Of a stretch of DNA of 64,000 nt, positions 51,601-60,627 are shown one piece after another. The notes under the pieces are model-generated. The model searched no databases. It was not told the DNA's origin and saw nothing but the letters and a program-made list of their open reading frames with translations. The position numbers were made by a program, and so were the translations under genes. This stretch comes from Methylobacterium sp. J-076 (GTDB lineage: Bacteria; Pseudomonadota; Alphaproteobacteria; Rhizobiales; Beijerinckiaceae): positions 575,468 to 639,467 of the forward strand of contig NZ_JAKSXW010000149.1 in assembly GCF_022829405.1 (NCBI RefSeq), written 5' to 3'. Each line of letters begins with the position of its first letter. Position 1 is the stretch's first letter.

Positions 51601-52166
51601 TTCTTCTCGAACGCCGCGACGGCGGCGGACCGGGCGTCGGCCTCGGGGTTGGCCGCCTCCAGACGGGCGACCTCGGCGAGGTACTTCTCCCGGTCGGCCT
51701 TCTTGGCGGCCGAGGCGTTGGCGAGGGCCGATTTCGGGGTGTCGAGCCCGATCTTCGTCATCGCGTCGCGGAAGAGCGAGCGGTCCTCGGCCTTGTCGAT
51801 GGCCTCGGCGGTGGCGCCGATCATCTGCACGCCGTACTTGGCGAGCACGCCCATTTTCTGCAGCGACAGGGCGCAGTTCAGCGCCGTCTGGCCGCCCATG
51901 GTCGGCAGGATGGCGTCCGGCCGCTCCTTCTCGATGATCTTGGCGACGATCTCCGGGGTGATCGGCTCGACATAGGTCGCATCCGCCATGTCCGGGTCGG
52001 TCATGATCGTGGCGGGGTTCGAATTCACGAGCACGATGCGGTAGCCCTCCTCGCGGAGGGCCTTGCACGCCTGGGTGCCGGAATAGTCGAACTCGCAGGC
52101 CTGTCCGATGATGATCGGCCCCGCCCCGACGATCAGGATCGAGGAGATATCGGTGCGTTTGGGCAT
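48693..52166 (-). CDS. carB: carbamoyl-phosphate synthase, large subunit
   Basis: CarB makes carbamoyl phosphate for arginine and pyrimidine synthesis. The 1157-residue product has the two ATP-grasp halves (SFTMGGTGGGIAYN in the first, PSYVLGGRAM in the second), an oligomerisation region between, and the C-terminal MGS-like allosteric domain from about residue 1000. It is longer than the E. coli enzyme owing to a charged helical insert of about 55 residues in the first ATP-grasp domain (AKKADREKYLAEVARLEA and on), a feature of alphaproteobacterial CarB. Its subunit partner gene carA lies 690 bases upstream, beyond a small membrane-protein gene. Confidence 0.97.
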   Translation of the reverse strand: MPKRTDISSILIVGAGPIIIGQACEFDYSGTQACKALREEGYRIVLVNSNPATIMTDPDMADATYVEPITPEIVAKIIEKERPDAILPTMGGQTALNCALSLQKMGVLAKYGVQMIGATAEAIDKAEDRSLFRDAMTKIGLDTPKSALANASAAKKADREKYLAEVARLEAANPEADARSAAVAAFEKKWLAGESERRKRYGEHALGQALIALAEVGLPAIIRPSFTMGGTGGGIAYNREEFLDIVERGIDASPTNEVLIEESVLGWKEYEMEVVRDKNDNCIIVCSIENIDPMGVHTGDSITVAPALTLTDKEYQVMRDASLAVLREIGVETGGSNVQFAINPENGRMIVIEMNPRVSRSSALASKATGFPIAKVAAKLAVGYTLDEIANDITGGATPASFEPTIDYVVTKIPRFAFEKFPGAEPTLTTAMKSVGEAMAIGRCFAESLQKALRSLETGLTGLDEIEIEGMGKGDDRNAIKAALGTPTPDRLLKVAQALRLGVSHEEVYASCKVDPWFLEQIQAIVDMERRVKAHGLPTTPGAFRQLKAAGFSDARLSVLVGLEEAEVREMRRALGVRPVFKRIDTCAAEFKSPTAYMYSTYVAPFAGTVADEAEPTGAKKVVILGGGPNRIGQGIEFDYCCCHACYALSEAGYETIMVNCNPETVSTDYDTSDRLYFEPLTIEDVLEILETEKQAGTLHGVIVQFGGQTPLKLARALEAAGIPILGTSPDAIDLAEDRDQFKRLLDKLGMKQPKNGIAYSVEQSRLVAADLGLPFVVRPSYVLGGRAMAIIRDEAQFADYLLDTLPSLIPSDVKARYPNDKTGQINTVLGKNPLLFDRYLSDAVEVDVDAVCDGETVFIAGIMEHIEEAGIHSGDSACSLPPRSLSPETIAELERQTTAMALALKVGGLMNVQYAIKAGTIYVLEVNPRASRTVPFVAKVIGEPIAKIAARIMAGEKLSTFGLTKKTLPHIAVKEAVFPFARFPGVDVLLGPEMRSTGEVIGLDTGFGVAFAKSQLGAGNQVPRSGAVFVSVRDDDKARILPAMRQLAELGFTILATGGTQRFLVENGLKCERINKVLEGRPHVVDAIKNGDIQLVFNTTEGAGALSDSRSLRRAALLHKVPYYTTLAGAMAAAEGIKAYLEGDLKVRALQEYFAA

Positions 52167-52253
52167 CGGACGCCTTCTACAGGCACACGCGCCCGGCCGG
52201 GCGGGCTAGGCCCGGCGATCGGACGCATGGCGGGATTATCGTTGAGCCCTGCG

Positions 52254-52281
52254 TTTACACGCGGCTCCGCACCCGAGACAA
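52254..52281 (-). promoter_or_regulatory. possible carB promoter (TTGTCT / TGTAAA)
   Basis: On the minus strand TTGTCT (52276-52281) and TGTAAA (52254-52259) are 16 bases apart, about 90 bases upstream of the carB ATG. It would allow carB to be transcribed separately from carA. Confidence 0.4.
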
Positions 52282-52334
52282 GGGCACCGGGCGGCTCGTC
52301 ACCATCCCAAAGCCCTCTCGGAGGCCCAAAGGGC

Positions 52335-52712
52335 TCAGAATGCGGCGGTGAGGGCCGCGACCGCCCGGTCGATCGACAGGTAGAACACCCCGAAGGCCAC
52401 GACGGCGGCGGCGGCGAACTCGACGGAGACGTTCGACAGGGTCTGCGCCTGGCGCAGGGCCTCGCGGCCGGCGACGATGGAGACCAGGGCGAGGGCGAGC
52501 ACGGCCGGCATGACGAAGAGATAGGAGAGGGTGCTCTCCACCCGGTCCAGTCCGGCGCTGGGGTCGATCAGCGCCCGGATGTTGCGCACCCACGGGGCAT
52601 GGACGGCGGCATAGAGGGCGGTGAGCCACGCGAGCGCGGTCGCCACCCCGAGATGGTAGGTGAAGGCCTTGTGCAGGCGAGTGAAGTCGTCGCGCGCCTG
52701 ATTGGCAATCAT
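52335..52712 (-). CDS. small membrane protein between carA and carB
   Basis: The product has 125 residues. A polar N-terminal segment (DDFTRLHKAFTYH) is followed by three hydrophobic segments (about 20-38, 62-83 and 96-120). Charged loops lie between them, including a VRNIRALIDPSAGLDRVE segment. I do not recognise the family. It lies between carA and carB on the same strand with gaps of 141 and 168 bases, so it probably has its own promoter. Confidence 0.5.
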   Translation of the reverse strand: MIANQARDDFTRLHKAFTYHLGVATALAWLTALYAAVHAPWVRNIRALIDPSAGLDRVESTLSYLFVMPAVLALALVSIVAGREALRQAQTLSNVSVEFAAAAVVAFGVFYLSIDRAVAALTAAF

Positions 52713-52853
52713 CCGGACAAGTCCCCATCGCGGCCGGGGCGAAGCGCGAAAGCGTCGCCGTCTCGGAGCCGTCGATGGGGAATAAGCCGTCCGAATTCGG
52801 GGTTTTTGTGACCCCGGTGGGGCGCTCCCGGGACCGGCAGCCGCGCCCTCGCC

Positions 52854-54083
52854 CTACGGTTGGACGGCCTCCGGCTTGCCCGAGCGCATCAGCGTCACGA
52901 AGCGCTCGAACAGGTAGTGGCTGTCCCGCGGGCCGGGCGAGGCCTCCGGGTGGTGCTGCACCGAGAAGGCCGGGCGGTCGGTGAGCGACAGACCGCAATT
53001 GGAGCCGTCGAACAGGGAGACGTGCGTCTCCACCGCCGTATCGGGCAGGCTCGCCGGATCGACGGCGAAGCCGTGGTTCATCGAGACGATCTCCACCTTG
53101 CCGGTGGTCTTGTCCTTCACCGGGTGGTTCGCGCCGTGGTGTCCCTGGCCCATCTTCACGGTGCGTCCGCCCAGCGCCAAGCCCATGAGCTGGTGGCCGA
53201 GGCAGATGCCGAAGGTCGGGACCTTCTCCTCCAGGAGCTTACGGATGACCGGCACGGCATAGTCGCCGGTCGCGGCCGGATCGCCGGGGCCGTTCGAGAG
53301 GAACACGCCGTCCGGCTTCAGGGCCAGGATGTCCTCGGCGCTGGTGGTGGCCGGCACGACGGTCACGTCGCAGCCCGCCTCCGTCAGCAGCCGGAGGATG
53401 TTGCGCTTCACGCCGTAGTCGATGGCCACGACCTTCAGGCCGGACCCCGCGGCCCGGCGGCCGTACCCCTCGCCCAGCGCCCAGACCGACTCGGACCATT
53501 CCGAGCGCTCGCGGCTGGTGACCGGGGGCACGAGATCGAGCCCTTCCATCGGCGCGAGCGCCGCCGCGCGGGCCTTCAACGCCTCCCGGTCGAACCGGCC
53601 CTCGGGGTCGTTGGCGATCACCGCGTTCGGCATGCCCCGGTCGCGGATCAGGGCGGTCAGCGCGCGGGTGTCCACCCCCGTGATGCCGACGATGCCCCGG
53701 GCCTTCAGCCAGCCGTCAAGATGGGAGGACGAACGCCAGTTCGACGGGTTCGTCACCGCCGAGGCGATGACCGCCCCGCGGATGCCGGAGGCGGGGGCGG
53801 CGTCGAGGCTTTCGAGGTCCTCGTCGTTGGTCCCCACATTCCCGATATGCGGGAAGGTGAAGGTGACGATCTGGCCGGCATAGGACGGGTCCGTCAGGAT
53901 CTCCTGGTAGCCCGTCATGGCGGTGTTGAAGCAGACCTCGCCGTCGGCCGCGCCCGTCTGGCCGATGCCGAAGCCCTCGAGCACCGTGCCGTCGGCGAGC
54001 ACCAGCAACGCGGTGGCGACGGGCTCGGCCCAGGGCGCCGGCTCGGGCATGGGGTGTGCGGGGGCGCCGTCGTCTTGCAGCAT
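52854..54083 (-). CDS. carA: carbamoyl-phosphate synthase, small (glutaminase) subunit
   Basis: CarA supplies ammonia from glutamine to CarB. The 409-residue product has the N-terminal CarA domain (LADGTVLEGFGIGQTG, and FNTAMTGYQEILTDPSY) and a C-terminal class I glutamine amidotransferase domain with the nucleophile in GICLGHQLMG (about Cys292) and the His/Glu pair in QHHPEASPGP. An ATG at 54083 opens it; the first 25 residues are rich in Ala and Pro and vary in the family. It diverges from yqeY; the shared region contains two short perfect inverted repeats. Confidence 0.97.
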   Translation of the reverse strand: MLQDDGAPAHPMPEPAPWAEPVATALLVLADGTVLEGFGIGQTGAADGEVCFNTAMTGYQEILTDPSYAGQIVTFTFPHIGNVGTNDEDLESLDAAPASGIRGAVIASAVTNPSNWRSSSHLDGWLKARGIVGITGVDTRALTALIRDRGMPNAVIANDPEGRFDREALKARAAALAPMEGLDLVPPVTSRERSEWSESVWALGEGYGRRAAGSGLKVVAIDYGVKRNILRLLTEAGCDVTVVPATTSAEDILALKPDGVFLSNGPGDPAATGDYAVPVIRKLLEEKVPTFGICLGHQLMGLALGGRTVKMGQGHHGANHPVKDKTTGKVEIVSMNHGFAVDPASLPDTAVETHVSLFDGSNCGLSLTDRPAFSVQHHPEASPGPRDSHYLFERFVTLMRSGKPEAVQP

Positions 54084-54148
54084 CGGGACCTTCTCGCTTA
54101 TTTCGTCGGCATCCGGCGCCTTGCGGCGCGCGCGGATCCTTCCGGCGC

Positions 54149-54189
54149 GTCTTTAAAGACAGCGGTGCGTGATGCGGTCAATGTGACCG
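54149..54189. promoter_or_regulatory. two palindromes in the carA-yqeY divergent region
   Basis: GTCTTTAAAGAC (54149-54160) is a perfect 12-bp palindrome, and CGGTCA-ATG-TGACCG (54175-54189) is a perfect 6-bp inverted repeat with a 3-base spacer. They lie between the divergent starts of carA and yqeY and may be operators. The binding proteins are unknown. Confidence 0.4.
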
Positions 54190-54263
54190 TATCCCGGCCG
54201 CGGTTCAACGTTCCTCTTCGCAGGGCTGCCGTCCGTCCTCCACACGATCACAGGGACTTCGAG

Positions 54264-54728
54264 ATGCCGATTCGCGAGCGCTTCACCGCCGAGATGAAGG
54301 AGGCCATGAAGGCCGGAGACAAGCCCCGCCTCGCCACCGTGCGGATGATCCAGGCGGCCCTGAAGGACAAGGACATCGAGGCCCGCGGCCTCGGCAAGGA
54401 CCCGGCCTCGGACGAGGACATCCTGTCTCTGCTCCAGAAGATGATCAAGCAGCGCAACGAATCGGCGGCGGTCTACGAGCAGGGCGGGCGGCCGGAGCTG
54501 GCCGAGACCGAGCGCAGCGAGGTCGCGATCATCGAATCGTTCCTGCCGAAGCAGATGGACGAGACCGAGACGAAGGCGGCCGTCGAGGCGGCGATCCTCG
54601 AGACCGGCGCCACCGGGCCGAAGGACATGGGCCGGGTGATCTCCGCCCTGAAGGGCACCTTTGCCGGCCGGATGGACTTCGCCAAGGCGAGCGGATTGGT
54701 GAAGGCGGCGCTGGCGGCGAAGGGCTGA
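54264..54728 (+). CDS. GatB/YqeY-domain protein
   Basis: The product has 154 residues of the GatB/YqeY family: RFTAEMKEAMKAGDKPRLATVRMIQAAL at the start and FLPKQMDETETKAAVEAA in the middle. It corresponds to the tail domain of the GatB subunit of the tRNA amidotransferase. The stand-alone protein probably binds tRNA, but its job is unclear. It precedes dnaG by 127 bases and rpoD follows, an order widespread in alphaproteobacteria in place of the E. coli rpsU-dnaG-rpoD operon. Confidence 0.88.
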   Translation: MPIRERFTAEMKEAMKAGDKPRLATVRMIQAALKDKDIEARGLGKDPASDEDILSLLQKMIKQRNESAAVYEQGGRPELAETERSEVAIIESFLPKQMDETETKAAVEAAILETGATGPKDMGRVISALKGTFAGRMDFAKASGLVKAALAAKG

Positions 54729-54855
54729 CGGGAGGCGGATCGCCTCGGAACCCGGGTTCTGCCCGCAATCCCCCGGTGGGGCGACGGATGGTCCGGGACT
54801 CCGGGGCAGGGCGGGCGCTATAGTCTCGGGTCACGCCCTACGCCCCGCGAGACCC

Positions 54856-56736
54856 GTGCGCTATCCGCCCCACATCCTGGAAGAGATCCGAGCCCGGCTG
54901 CCGGCCTCGGCCGTGGTCGGGCGGCGGGTCCAGCTGAAGAAGGCCGGGCGGGAATGGCGCGGCCTGTCGCCGTTCAACGCCGAGAAGACCCCCTCGTTCT
55001 ATGTGAACGACCAGAAGCAGTTCTACCACTGCTTCTCATCCGGAAAGCACGGCGACGTCTTCACCTTCCTGATGGAGACCGAAGGGCTGAGTTTCCCGGA
55101 GGCGGTCGAGCGGCTGGCGGGCGAGGCCGGCGTGATCCTGCCGGCGCCCACCGCCGAAACCCGGGAGAGCGAGAAGAAGCGGGCCACCGCCATCGAGGTG
55201 ATGGAGATGGCCGCCGCATGGTTCGAGGAGCGCCTGCGCTCCTCCCGCGGCGCGGAGGCCCGGGCCTATCTCGACCGGCGGAGCCTCGGGGAGGACGTCC
55301 GCGCGCGCTTCCGCCTCGGTTACGCGCCGAACGAGCGCTACGCCCTGCGCGACCATCTCGCCGGCAAGGGTGTGGAGCGCGACACCATGGTCGAGCTCGG
55401 CCTGCTCGCGACCGGCGAGGACGTGGCCGTCCCCTACGACTATTTCCGCGACCGCGTGATGTTTCCGATCACCGACCTGCGCGGCCGGGTGGTCGCCTTC
55501 GGCGGCCGGGCGTTGGCCAAGGAAGTCCGCGCCAAGTACCTGAACTCGCCGGAGACGCCGCTCTTTCACAAGGGCCGGATGCTCTACAACCTGCACAGTG
55601 CGCGGAAGGCCGCCCACGAGCGCAGCACGATCATCGCCGTCGAAGGCTATGTCGACGTCATCGCCATGACGCTGGCCGGCCATGCGGAGACGGTGGCGCC
55701 GCTGGGCACCGCCCTCACCGAGGACCAGCTCACCCTGCTCTGGCGCCATGCCGACGAGCCGGTCCTGTGCTTCGACGGCGACGGGGCGGGCGTGCGGGCC
55801 GCCCACCGGGCCCTCGACATCGCCCTTCCGCTCCTCGAACCGGGCAAGTCGCTCCGCGTCGCCCTGCTGCCCACCGGGCAGGACCCGGACGACCTGCTGC
55901 GCTCGGGCGGCCCTGCCGCCATCGACCGGGTCCTGGAGGCCGCGATCCCCCTCTCCGAGCTGCTCTGGCGCCGGGCGGTCGAGCAGGGCCCCACCGACAC
56001 GCCGGAGCGGCGGGCGGGGTTCGCGCGGACCCTGCGCACGACGATCACCGCCATCCGCGACGAGACGGTGCGGCGTTACTACCGCGACGACATCGAAGGC
56101 CGGCTGCGCAGCCTGTCACCGCAGCCGACGCGCAACGCCCCCCAGGCCCGCGACCGCTCCCGGCGGCAGGCGGAGCCGGTCTCCCCGCGCATGACGGCGG
56201 CCCCGAGCGCCTCCATGACGGCCTCGGCGGGGTTCAGCGGGTCCTCGCATGTCCGCGAGGCGATGATCGCCGGCACGCTGCTGGTGCATCCGGAGATGGC
56301 CTCGACCTTCGGCGACGATCTCGCCGAACTCGACTTCGCTGATTCGGACTGCCGGGCGGTGATGTCGGTCCTGCTCGCATGCGCCGCAGAGCACAGGATA
56401 CTTGACGCGAATCTGTTGCAGGAACGCATCACCCGCAGCGGGCTCGGTGAGGCGGCAGGGCGCGTCATCAGCATGGCACGGTCCCGGGAGCGGGCGCAGC
56501 TCGATCCGCAGGCCGATCCGGCCCCCCGCGCCGACGCCCTTCGCCAGGCCATGATCTTGCACCGGCAGGCTGGCGCGCTACATAGCGAACTTCACGAGGC
56601 ACGGCAGGCGTTTGAGTCCGATCCGACAGATGCCGGCTGGGCATGGGTGTGCGACGTGAAGGAGAGGTTGGCGACCGTTCTATCGGCGGAGTCGGAGGCT
56701 GACCTTCCAGCGACGGATCCGCAAACCGTGCCGTGA
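54856..56736 (+). CDS. dnaG: DNA primase
   Basis: DnaG makes RNA primers for replication. The 626-residue protein has an N-terminal zinc-ribbon region (1-100), a TOPRIM catalytic core (EGYVDVIAM near residue 260 and FDGDGAGVRAA near 310) and a C-terminal helicase-binding domain. In the zinc ribbon only one of the four expected ligands remains: Ser38 and Asn41 occupy the first Cys and His positions, Cys59 is kept and Ser62 replaces the last Cys, so zinc probably does not bind. The start is a GTG at 54856. rpoD follows 218 bases later. Confidence 0.95.
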   Translation: MRYPPHILEEIRARLPASAVVGRRVQLKKAGREWRGLSPFNAEKTPSFYVNDQKQFYHCFSSGKHGDVFTFLMETEGLSFPEAVERLAGEAGVILPAPTAETRESEKKRATAIEVMEMAAAWFEERLRSSRGAEARAYLDRRSLGEDVRARFRLGYAPNERYALRDHLAGKGVERDTMVELGLLATGEDVAVPYDYFRDRVMFPITDLRGRVVAFGGRALAKEVRAKYLNSPETPLFHKGRMLYNLHSARKAAHERSTIIAVEGYVDVIAMTLAGHAETVAPLGTALTEDQLTLLWRHADEPVLCFDGDGAGVRAAHRALDIALPLLEPGKSLRVALLPTGQDPDDLLRSGGPAAIDRVLEAAIPLSELLWRRAVEQGPTDTPERRAGFARTLRTTITAIRDETVRRYYRDDIEGRLRSLSPQPTRNAPQARDRSRRQAEPVSPRMTAAPSASMTASAGFSGSSHVREAMIAGTLLVHPEMASTFGDDLAELDFADSDCRAVMSVLLACAAEHRILDANLLQERITRSGLGEAAGRVISMARSRERAQLDPQADPAPRADALRQAMILHRQAGALHSELHEARQAFESDPTDAGWAWVCDVKERLATVLSAESEADLPATDPQTVP

Positions 56737-56954
56737 CTTCCACACGGGGCTGGCGCTATAGGCGGCTTACGGGTGTGGCTGCCAGGGGCGGGCGGCTTTA
56801 GTTAACGCACGGTCAAGCTGGGGCTTGCATACGAAGACGGGGTCGCGCGGCTGGCCGACGCGATTCGCACCACTTTTGCATCGCGGCGTCGAAGGCGTGG
56901 ACAGGCTCCCGATGCCTCCGCACTCCGCCGCAACGGGACAACAATAGGCTCATC
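56737..56954. other. dnaG-rpoD intergenic region
   Basis: These 218 bases hold no gene that I can support. A TTGCAT at 56824-56829 and a TTAGTTAAC segment near 56800 may belong to an rpoD promoter, but no convincing -35/-10 pair with correct spacing was seen. Confidence 0.25.
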
Positions 56955-58931
<1,977 letters not shown>

Positions 58932-58975
58932 GCCGGCGGCCCCACTGCCGGCCCACGACGAAGCCTTGCTTTGCC

Positions 58976-60259
58976 GTGGCGGAAACCCACTTTGGCGCCA
59001 TGCTCGAACGTCGCACGCCAGTGCCCGGAATACCGACGGCGGATGCGGACGGCTCCGAGACCGGCGATGTGCCGTTCGGCGCCCTCGAACCGTCCGTCGG
59101 CATCCGCGACTGGCTGCTCGGCGAGGGGGCGCGGATCGACAAGGCCGAGCACATGCTCGAGGGCCTGGCCGAGCGGCTGATCGGGATCGGCGTGCCGGTC
59201 GACCGGGCCTCGACGGCCATCGACACCCTGCATTCGGAATATGCCGGCGTCGGGCGCGTGTGGACGCGCAACGGGGGCGTCACCGTGCGGCTCTTCCCGC
59301 ACGGCAGCCGCTCGCAGGACGCCTATCTGCGCAGCCCCTTCGCCACGGTCCACCGGACCGGGGAATGGCTGATCCTCGACCTGTCCGAGACCGCTGACGA
59401 CGCCTTCGCCATCGTCCCCGACCTGAAGGCCGAGGGCTACACCCACTACGTCGTCGCGCCGCTGGTCTTCACCAACGGCACGCAGAACGGCATCACCCTC
59501 GCCACCAAGTGCCCCACGGGGTTCGAGCGCAACCACATCGCGATCCTGCGCTTCATCATGCCGGCCCTGGCCGCGGTGATGGAGATGCGGGTGCTCAACA
59601 AGCAGCTCGACCACGTCCTGCGGGTCTATGTCGGGGACGAGCCGCACCGGGCGATCCTGTCCGGCGACATCCGCCGGGGGCAGGTGACGCGGATCCGCTC
59701 CGCGATCCTGTTCGCGGACATGCGCGACTACACCCGCATCTCCGCCGACATGACGCCGGAGGAGGCGGTGGCCCTCCTGAACATCTTCTTCGACTGCCTC
59801 GTGCCGCCCATCGAAGGGGAGGGCGGGGAGGTCCTGAAGTACCTCGGCGACGGCCTGCTCGCGATCTTCCGCGAGTCGGGGGACGACCTCGGCGGTGCGG
59901 CCAAGGGCGCCCTCACGGCGGCGCAACACGTCCTCGCCGCGATCGACGAGGCCAACGCCCTGCACCAGTTCCCGGTGCCGATCCAGGCTGGCATCGCGCT
60001 GCACCACGGCGAGGCCGCCTACGGCAACGTCGGTTCCGGCTCTCGCCTCGACTTCACGGTGATTGGCCGCGACGTGAACCTCGCGAGCCGGCTCGCCAAG
60101 CTCAACCGCGGGCTCGGCGAGGAGCTGCTGATGTCGAAGCCCTTCGTGGATTTCCTGTGGGGCGACCCGGTCCCCCTCGGCACCCATGTGCTCCACGGCT
60201 TCGAGGAGCCGATGGCGGTGTTCAAGCCGAAGTTCCTGCGGCCGCGGAAGCGGGATTGA
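58976..60259 (+). CDS. class III adenylate/guanylate cyclase
   Basis: The product has 427 residues. The C-terminal catalytic domain (about 235-410) has both metal-binding aspartates, in ILFADMRDYTRIS (about Asp247) and GDGLLAIF (about Asp291), and the IGRDVNLASRL segment of the active site. The N-terminal 220 residues form a soluble sensor-like region I do not recognise, without membrane segments. The base specificity (ATP or GTP) is not clear from sequence. A GTG at 58976 is the first start, and an ATG 24 bases on is possible. It follows rpoD by 44 bases. Confidence 0.82.
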   Translation: MAETHFGAMLERRTPVPGIPTADADGSETGDVPFGALEPSVGIRDWLLGEGARIDKAEHMLEGLAERLIGIGVPVDRASTAIDTLHSEYAGVGRVWTRNGGVTVRLFPHGSRSQDAYLRSPFATVHRTGEWLILDLSETADDAFAIVPDLKAEGYTHYVVAPLVFTNGTQNGITLATKCPTGFERNHIAILRFIMPALAAVMEMRVLNKQLDHVLRVYVGDEPHRAILSGDIRRGQVTRIRSAILFADMRDYTRISADMTPEEAVALLNIFFDCLVPPIEGEGGEVLKYLGDGLLAIFRESGDDLGGAAKGALTAAQHVLAAIDEANALHQFPVPIQAGIALHHGEAAYGNVGSGSRLDFTVIGRDVNLASRLAKLNRGLGEELLMSKPFVDFLWGDPVPLGTHVLHGFEEPMAVFKPKFLRPRKRD

Positions 60260-60282
60260 GGACGGTTCCGAGCGCTTTCCCC

Positions 60283-60375
60283 GTCTTTGCGAGCGTCAGC
60301 GAAGCAACCCAGGGCAGCGGGCCGTTTCCGAACCGTGGTGGATCCCTGGATTGCTTCGCCGCGCTCGCAATGACG
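60283..60375. repeat. solo palindromic repeat (GCGAGCGAAGC type)
   Basis: This imperfect inverted repeat of about 93 bases has left arm CTTTGCGAGCGTCAGCGAAG and right arm GCTTCGCCGCGCTCGCAATG around a loop of about 35 bases. It is related to 13684-13773 and to the terminal array. It lies just after the cyclase gene and before the thiamine riboswitch. Confidence 0.78.
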
Positions 60376-60397
60376 GCAAGGCGGGGGGCCCGGGGGA

Positions 60398-60426
60398 TTG
60401 ACGCTCAGCCGATCAAAGGCCACATC
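60398..60426 (+). promoter_or_regulatory. possible promoter of the thi operon (TTGACG / CACATC)
   Basis: TTGACG (60398-60403) and CACATC (60421-60426) are 17 bases apart. The predicted start at about 60433 coincides with the beginning of the riboswitch. The -10 box is a poor match. Confidence 0.4.
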
Positions 60427-60432
60427 ACCCTT

Positions 60433-60545
60433 GTTCCAGGGAGATCCCCGGCAAGGGGCTGAGACACCGCTGGCACGCCCGAGAGGGCCTGCGGCGCGGA
60501 AATCCTTCGAACCTGATCCGGTTAACACCGGCGTAGGGATTGGAC
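60433..60545 (+). ncRNA. TPP riboswitch (THI element)
   Basis: The hallmark bases are present: GGGGCTGAGA near 60455-60464, and the highly conserved CCTGATCCGGTTAACACCGG near 60512-60531, then GTAGGGAT. The outer stem P1 can form from ATCCC (60444-60448) and GGGAT (60536-60540). It binds thiamine pyrophosphate and should shut off the downstream thi genes when the vitamin is plentiful, most likely by masking the ribosome binding site or by a terminator in the roughly 80 bases before thiO. Confidence 0.95.
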
Positions 60546-60627
60546 CGCTTCCGTCGCCCCAGCAGGCAGACGATCTTCCAGGAAGCATTCGGCCCGTTCC
60601 CCTACGCCCCCTCAGTGGAGCGTTCGC

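Noticed and set aside
48807..52811. Very long open frame (over 1300 codons) on the plus strand
   Set aside because: It runs antisense to carB in a GC-rich genome, its translation is rich in Arg, Gly, Asp and Leu-type shadow composition, and carB is unmistakable on the other strand.
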